64,000 bases of DNA from Lindgomyces ingoldianus. Lineage: Eukaryota > Ascomycota > Dothideomycetes > Pleosporales > Lindgomycetaceae. Under the pieces are notes generated by a model. That model worked only from the letters and a program-made list of their open reading frames with translations, had not been told where the DNA came from and searched no databases. Positions 56,226-64,000 of the stretch are shown here, in pieces. Both the position numbers and the translations under genes were made by a program. Within the stretch, counting starts at the first letter, position 1. Each line of letters begins with the position of its first letter. The stretch covers positions 1,398,294 to 1,462,293 of the forward strand of contig NW_022985163.1 of the NCBI RefSeq assembly GCF_010093535.1. The letters run 5' to 3'.

Positions 56226-59200
56226 TGTAACTGCACTATAGTCTTTACTACGCTTAGTAAATTTTACTTCTAATTATAACTTAGTTTACTTTAATGCCTA
56301 CACTATTAAAAAAATAAACGCGCCCTTATAGGCTACTTAGTAATTAGGATAGGTAGAATAAGCTTCTCTACACTATAAAAAAGTTAGGGGCTCTTAACTA
56401 TTTAGACTGTGTCTAAACTAGCTGTGTTAAAGATGTAGTAGTTTTGCTAAGCAGAGTAGAATTGTCTCTAAAATGCAAAAAGTATAAACTGTTCTTCTAT
56501 AAGGTCTATAGCAGAGGTGGTTCTATGTTTATCTTTATAGGCGCTAATGCCTAGTCTTAAGGTAAAATAGTTAACACACTTTAACATGTTCTTAAAAACC
56601 TTCTAGGCAGAATTAAAAAGAATAAAAATAAATAGGTAATTACTAATAGTATTATGTAAAAGCTTACTTTACAGCTTAATATACCTCTATCTATAAATAG
56701 TATAGCCTTAGACTTTTTATTAAAAGTAATTTATTTTAACTAAGATATTAACACTTCTTCCTAGATAAATAGGTAAAGAGGTAGTTAGTCCTAACAAGTA
56801 TAGTTCCTAATAGAAACTATACCCCCTTTTTAGTAATGCAGCGTAATAATATAGTTAAGGTCCTTAACTTAATTATAACAAACATGCTAAGTAGTAACTT
56901 ATAAGCATTAGAGAATAAAAGCAATTTTACTAATTACATAACTATGCTCCTACTTAAGGAACATGTAGACTGTTACATAATAGTAAAAGTTAGATATAGA
57001 CAGAGAATTATAATCTTAAATTAGCTTAGACTAGAAGAGCTTAACACACTATAGTTATAACATAGCTTTTACTCTAGTATAACTATTTCTTTCTGCACAT
57101 AATAAGACTATCTCTTAGTTACTGCTATACTACTTCTATATTTTATAGGCCCTACTCTCTTCTTTTTGTTGTTATATATTTTATAGGATAGACTTTTAAA
57201 ACTAAGTGTTTTACTTTTTACTATAGTAAAAAAGTTAGTAGATTTTACCTTCTTAGTCTTCTTTTTTTTAATTACCTTTAGTATAGCTTTCTAATCTTTT
57301 AAGCAAGAAGTGTAACAACAGACTTTATAAAGCCTTCTTAAAGGGCAGGCAGTTAGGAGAGTTGCTAGGAGATGTGCTAGGAGACTATTAGGAAATGCGT
57401 AGGCACGGGCAAGCAGAAGCGCGACTTCTATAGAGATAAGAACCTAGGCAGATATTAATAGCGCTAAACTATCTTTACCTAGACTAGATAAAGACTTGCT
57501 AATTTGCGTGGCGATCTAGAACAGGTGAGGAGCCAGGCGCATGATAGAACGCTGGTGTACGACAACTATAGCGCAGCTGGCGTTACCTTCGCGCACAGTG
57601 GAATGAAGGATATTAGCTATATAGTTAAACTAGACAACTAAGTTATAATTAGGCTATATTCTGCAGAAGTTGTTAGCGTATGCAACTAAAGTAAATAAAA
57701 GTTAGGTTGTTACTTTAATAGCCTAAGGTGCGCAAGCTGTGACTAAGAAGAGAAGTGTAAAAATAAAAGAGTAAAATATATGTCTAAAAGCGCTATTAAA
57801 AGAAGTTAAAAAAATATATAAAAAACATAAAATGTATTACTAAGTTAGTAGATAAAATGTGTTAGTGCCTAATAAAAGAAGAACTACTAGCAGCTTATTT
57901 ATTAAGTAGGGCATTATAACTAGGCCTAGCTGCCTAGACTTTTATAAGAGTAGTGTTATTATATACAAAAAAAGCTTTTCTGCTTTTGTATTTATGCTAG
58001 AGATGTGCACATAACTAGCCTTTCTACTTTTTAATGTGCGCGTGGCTATAGTAACCTTAACAGTCCTGTTGTGCTATAAATGCATAATGCAAGACGCATA
58101 ACTAATTAGTAGCCTAAACCTACAACTAGATCTATTACCTAGTAAATCTACCTAACCTCCCCTCTTGCGTAGAGAAATTCTTTTATCTAGACAGTACTTT
58201 TACTTTAGAGCTTTGTAAAGTCTATAAACTTCTACTAAAATTTTTTAAGTTATATTAAAAAGATTTTTTAATAGCTTTTAAAAGTTCTTTTTACCTTTTA
58301 TATTAAATTTATTACCTACATAACACTGTGTTACAGGCTTTAGAGTGCAGCCTGCTTAGACTTAGCAACTACAGCTTTAGCCCCTGCGCATTCTCTACTC
58401 TTAACTTCTTAGAGCTATCTTTCTTCTTTGCAAGGATGTCTTTTTATAACTTAGACAACACTTTCCTATAATCTTTTAGCCTTATTTCTGTCTAACTAAA
58501 ATCAACCTCTTTACCCTCCTTACTACTATTTGTAACGCAGTAAGATAACATAAGCCCTTTTTCTTTTTAAAGACATAAAGGACCTAGTTAACAATAGACC
58601 TATTTAAGTTAAAAAGACTTTGTCTTTATCTAGGTTATAAACCTAAACTAACTTAATATTATATAAAAAGTTAGTAAAGAAGCATTAAATTTAGATTTTA
58701 GTTCTAAGGCTACTAAAAAAGACATAAAAGAATAATCTAAGACTAGCGCTAATTAAGTAATAGCTACTAGAAGCTATAGGTATAATAACCTAAGCTAAAA
58801 ATATTTCTAAAATAGCTAATTTTTATATAGTATTAGTAATACTAACTTTTACAGTCCCTAACTAACACTACTTTTATGCCTGTCTATTTTATTAACAACT
58901 ATCTGTCCACCTCTACTAATCTAGCTACCACAGGACCTGCAGTTAGACAGCGCAGCGAAAGCTAGATATCTAAACTAGGGTTCTCCTTCTAGCAGTTTAC
59001 AGATAATAAGTAATAAAGGAGCAGTCTTATAAAAGTAAGGCCCCCCCTCTTAAAGAAGTACTTCTAGGATTAAGAGTTAGATTATAGGTTAAGTTTATAT
59101 AGTAAAGTGCTAGTTTTAATAAACTACTGCACTTTTTAAGGATCTATGTCTCTAGTATAGCAGTATCTAAGCGTTGTAGCGTTACTATTATGTTAGTAGC

Positions 59201-62200
59201 TTATCCTTAGCTGTGTAACAATAATTTATGTAATGTTGCTATACTAAGCAGTACCTTCTAATTAAAGAAATAACAACCCTAGCTAGTGTCTACTGCTATA
59301 TAATGTAACTACACTGTAATTTAATCTTTATAAGCTAAGCTAATCTTATAGCTAATAAGCTTATAGCTATGCAACTAGCGCACATGTATTACTTGTATTA
59401 GCAATTAAACCTTACAGCAAAGTCCTACAACGTTCTAGCACAGCAACAACCGCTACTGTCCCCACTAGCTTACAGCTTATTTACACAAGCGACAAGCTGC
59501 CGCCAGCACACAATAGACTACAGCTGCTGTTTTTAAGGGCCCTGCTGTCCTTTTTTTACGTAAGCCTACTACTAATACCTTATCTAGTTAGGTAGCGCTT
59601 TTATAAGTTTATTACAGCTTTCTAACTTCCTATAAAGCCTTAGACTTTCTTTACTCCTTAGGGTACTTTACCTTATATAAAGAGAACGCTGTTGTTAACT
59701 ATTACACATAAATGCTCTTAGACAACCTGTGCAAATAAAGTATATAGCCTTAATAGCGTTTAGTGCTACCTGCTAGCAGGTTTTAGGATCTGTTCTAGAG
59801 TAATAGAGAGGTAAACATGCTATGTTTTATTAGTTACTAACATAGCGTTACTACTAGACAACTTACATAGTTAAGACTAAGAACACTAGATGTAAAGATA
59901 CTATAGCCTAGGTAACTACTTTATAATTCTGTTTAAAAGCTAAAGGCTAAAAAGCTTCTAGTTTTTAGATAACTTTAGCTATTATCTAAAATCTACTATT
60001 CTAGCAATGTAGCATTAACTCGCCTAATAGAAGACAAGACACATTAGGGAACTAGTTCGCTGTATATAGTTGTTTAACATAGCAATTAGGGTAGCCTTTA
60101 AACTTATAGTATAGAGGTTAGCTAGTAATAATTTTGTATATTACGCAGCTATATGCAAAGATATCTGTCTGTATGCTTACAGTTAGTAATAGTTAATAAC
60201 AAAACTATTAGTAGCAAGAATCTACTAGTTTACTGTTAATGCTGCAGCCTTTAAAATTAATTATCTTTAAATAGTTATTTACTATAATTATGTTATTAAC
60301 TTTAACATTAGTGTAGATAATTCCCTTCTAATAAATGTATTATAATCCCCCTGCAGCTTGTCTTATCTAGCAGGTTTTTATGTGTAACAGAATTCAGTCT
60401 GCATTCTGGCCTTAGTATATTGTGCAAATAGGCTCTTCTTGTTTAAGAATTATAGTATTAGCACCTTAACAACCTAAGTACCTTGTAATGTTTAGGTAGC
60501 TGCTAAGACAGTTATATGCTTAAAATTTAACATTATAGTAGTTGTCTTTAAAGTATTCTTTTAGAACTCTTTTACTGTTAATGCTATAAATAATTACTAA
60601 CTTTTTAGCAGTAATATACTCTACTTTTTTTAAGTTAGGTGCAGACTAGGTTATTACTTATGTTGCATAAAGAAATAAAGCTTAATGTTTAGGTTGCACC
60701 CCTTTAAAGGTCACATGTTAGGCCTAGCGCTAAGAGATTATGTTATTTTAATCTACATATAAAAAAGGCTTTCTTTTTAGCCTGTAAGGTTAAACTAATA
60801 TTAAGTATAATAACTAAACACCTAAACACCTTTACACTTAGCACATTTACAGCATGTGCAGCTACAGAAAATCCTTAATAACGCAGACAAACTGCTAAAA
60901 GCATATACAGCATAAGATAGAGACATAAATTCTTTAAAAGTGCAGTAGTTTACTAAAACTAGCACTTTAATGTACAAACCTAACACATAATCTAACTCTT
61001 AATCCTAGAGGTACTTTTTTAAAAGGTAGGCCTTACCTAGCATGTAAAGATTTAGCTGTTAATGTAAAAATTTTTAAAATAAAATAAGTAAGTTATTTTT
61101 TATGCTTGTACTAATAAACTTACTTATACATATAATAAAGAGAGTGTTTTAACTAGTAGTTTATTCTAGCTACAGAAACCCTAGATACTATTATGTTATT
61201 AGTTCTATATATAAGATATTCTACAGAGTACATTCTTAATAGTCCTTAGCCTAGGAAAGAGAGACTTAAATTAATTAAACATTAAAAAGAGAATCCTGCT
61301 ATATAACATGCTTATTTATAAATAGGGAACATTGTTACTACTTTACTACTAATAAGACTATATTAAATACTTTTAATATTATAAGTCTTGCTATGTACTC
61401 TGTAATCTAAGTTTAGCAGTAAAGAGGCTTTACAGCTGTGCCTATAAATTTGCTATTATACTCTTTTACTTAAGTATACTTGTGTTGTTCTAGAGTGGGA
61501 AGACTTTAGAGCAGCACCTGTAAAAAGATCTAGTGCATGCTCTATCCTTAGTTTGCACGCTTAATCTCTCCATTACAAGGCTATTATATACATAGGTATG
61601 CTAGATGCAGCTTATGTAACTGCGCTAGTTACTTGCTTATTGCTTAGCTTATAGTTTTATGCTTACTTAAAACATTATCCTTTTAATTTATAAGTACTAA
61701 TTAGTGTAGTAACATAGCATAAATTATTATTATGCAACAGCTACAAGGCTAAGGATAACTTATAAACACAATAGTAAGGCTACGTAGCTTAGATACTGCT
61801 ATACTATAACTATTAGCAGTAGTAATAGCTTAATAGCGGAGTTATAGTGGGGTGTCTTGCAGTGCTACTAAAAGGAGGCTCTCTGTAAACTAGGCAACAA
61901 CGCTGTAACACTAGTGTAATTTTTAGTTAGAAGACATTTAGAAGTTTTAGAGGTAGCTAAACTATAGAACTTACATAAAATTAAGTAAATAAAGATGTGT
62001 ATGCAAAGTTAAAGTTACTCTAAATATAAAGTACCTATAGTTTAGCTTACTATAAAGGGTAGCTTACAACATAAAAATTAATGTTACCTTAGTAGAGCAT
62101 ACCTAAGAAGTTAGTGTTAGCATTAATTTTTTTATACCTACTTATATGTACTTACTATGCCTCTTAATTGCAATGTTCTTTATACTGCAGGCTTATCTTT

Positions 62201-63860
62201 AGTAGGTTGTCCTGTTTTTAAGCCCCTGCTATATTCTAGTATCAGACATTAGAAGTTTCTATTAGTAGGAGTATAAAAACAGAATTAGGAAAGTAAGGGC
62301 CTAAAAAAGAAAACTATCTATAATTAAAAACCTAGAAACAGTTACTAACGCTATTATTATTAAAGTAATAAAACTATGCTTTTAATTAATAATGCAAATA
62401 AGCAAGAGGCCTTACATATATAGTTCTAAAAACTAACCCCTCTATTATATACATGCTTTACTCCTGTACACATTAATAATGTCACAGCTACTATAATATT
62501 TAACATTAAGTATTAGCAAGTTAGGTTGCTAATGTGTGCCTAAAAATAGACCCTATAAGAGACCTAATAATTATGTAAACAAATGCTTACATGCTAAGAG
62601 TAGGATTATAATAATCTACTTAGTAATTTAGATTATAGAGCTAGCATCTTTTACTGTCTATTATACCCTTAAAGCTCTAATACACCTTGCAGGTTCTGTT
62701 ATAGTAAGATAATAAGTTACTATTTTAAGTAACTACTAAATTTTGTTCTCTAGGGCATTAATAATACATATTAAGACATAGGTGTTATATAGAAACAAAG
62801 TTAATTTCTTTTAAATAATATAAGACTAATAATTACTATTTATAAAGTCTATAATTCTTAAAGCCTATTACTCTAATACCTCTCTTAAAGTTATTCCTTT
62901 TATGTAGTACTATTTAATTATGCCCTAAATGCTGCCTTTAAGAGTTCTGCCCTCTAGCAGAAACACCTTACTAATAATATTATAGTAAAGGTCCTTATCT
63001 TAGTTTAGAATTAGGTATAAGAGAATTCTTCTTATCTCTTTAATTCTAAGATGTGACTAGGGATTCTATTAGTGCTATGCGTGTATAGTTTTCTTAATGT
63101 AAGGGATAAAAAAAAGTTTAAAAATAGCTTTTAGATGCTTATTACACTCTCTTTTTATCTAACTAAGTAAAGGTTTTCTATTTTCTTTAATAAAGATTTT
63201 TAGAAATAGTTCTTCTATGTCTCTCTAGGTCTAGTAAAGTAACAACATCCTCTACTATTAGTATGTTTAAGAAGATATAGAAGACTCTTCTTACTTAGCT
63301 TTTATTTAGTTTATAAGTTTACAAGTCTTACATGTCTAAGTAAGGACAAAGTTTAAAGGTAGACTAGTTATAAGTTGCATAAGAAAAAAAGCACAGTAAA
63401 AATAGCATTTATAAGGCCCTACCTACCCTTACTTAAGGTTTATTGTAGTGTAGGCAGACGTATATTAGATATGCCTTACTTAGTAGCTACTTAATTAGTT
63501 CTAGGAGCTTAGTTATTTTATATAAGATTACACCTACTATAACAGCACTGCTTCTTAGCAAACTAGTTTACACAAAATTCTGTTTAAGAAGCAATGCATA
63601 GTAGCTTAACCTATTATTATTATTAATATAAGCTAGTTGCTATAGGAAAATAATAAATAGTGTGTGTAGTATTTAATTAAAGTCTACAGCTAAAGTAAAG
63701 GGCTTTTAAAAAAAAATAAACATATTTTTTATTATAAAAAAAAAGATGTAAGTCTTAGCTAAAAGACTAAGTTTGCTATAAGTGTCCACTATAATAAAAA
63801 GTAACGCTAGTAGCATAAGTTAAACATTACTCTGCTACTATGTAGCCCTAAAATCTACTA
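56226..63860. other. RIP desert
   Basis: About 7.6 kb of AT-rich, TA-rich sequence with no gene. A short GC-richer patch at ~57480-57600 (GGTGAGGAGCCAGGCGC..) stands out but is not identified. Probably collapsed remains of large transposons. Confidence 0.55.
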
Positions 63861-64000
63861 TGCTATCTAGAGGTGTGGGAGGGAGGTTGTTGTGTGTTGT
63901 ATAGACAGTATGTATTGTCCACCTGAATATGCCAGAGACGTTCAGATTCTCTGGTGTCTGGCTTGTCGCTATCTAGACTTAATGGCAATAAGGAGAAACA
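63861..64000. other. Right-edge change to normal composition
   Basis: After a purine-rich stretch (GGTGTGGGAGGGAGG, ~63870) the sequence becomes balanced (TTGTTGTGTGTTGTATAGAC..). This looks like a polypurine tract followed by an LTR start near 63886, but the element runs off the window. Confidence 0.4.

Noticed and set aside
55898..56236. Two overlapping minus-strand proteins of repeating SVVK and KECSK
   Set aside because: Direct consequence of a 12-bp minisatellite. No start context, introns or unique sequence.
1..64000. CRISPR arrays, rRNA genes or bacterial operons
   Set aside because: No direct-repeat/spacer structure or rRNA sequence was seen, and spliced genes show a eukaryotic genome.

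Overview
This window looks like part of a chromosome of a filamentous ascomycete (Pezizomycotina). Introns are 44-114 nt with GT..AG borders and CTAAC-type branch points. The gene families (a DUF7708/NB-ARC/TPR receptor, a HeLo-like N-terminal protein, an M49 peptidase, an SDR) are typical of such fungi. Long AT-rich stretches are full of TA and poor in CA/TG, as expected from repeat-induced point mutation (RIP, CpA to TpA). I cannot place the species. All exon structures given here were built by hand from splice signals and frame continuity, with no transcript support.

Gene islands. Island 1 (1-12.1 kb) holds an ankyrin-type remnant, a six-exon NLR-like receptor (1345-4535, minus), a RIP-degraded pogo-like transposon carrying two other elements, an unknown C-terminally membrane-anchored protein (8248-9681, plus), and an eight-exon dipeptidyl-peptidase III (9686-12109, minus). 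The last two genes converge with four bases between their stop codons. Island 2 (17.6-21.9 kb) holds one 1035-residue protein with a HeLo-like N-terminus and a long coiled coil. Island 3 (42.0-47.0 kb) holds an intact SDR, divergently placed from an AhpD/carboxymuconolactone-decarboxylase-like gene with one frameshift, then an MFS transporter pseudogene split by a 758-bp hAT-like insertion. Every uninterrupted gene model closes in frame (951, 459, 692, 1035 and 303 residues).

Repeat islands. These are a nested transposon graveyard: a 4.1-kb element with terminal inverted repeats (13.45-17.57 kb); a short non-coding LTR family (C) in five insertions; a 201-bp LTR family (D) seen only as three solo LTRs; a copia element (26.2-31.5 kb) whose LTRs contain 10-bp tandem repeats, with a sequence gap inside; a gypsy element on the minus strand (34.0-39.7 kb); hairpin-like foldback elements (family A); two very small TG..CA elements (family G); and an almost featureless RIP desert from 47.2 to 63.9 kb containing a 1.1-kb foldback and a 12-bp minisatellite. 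Target-site duplications (TSDs) allow insertion order to be read: at 22-24 kb a solo LTR lies inside a solo LTR inside a non-autonomous LTR element.

The genes do not form one pathway. Two of them belong to families linked to fungal non-self recognition or regulated cell death. They sit beside fast-evolving repeat DNA, as is common for such genes.
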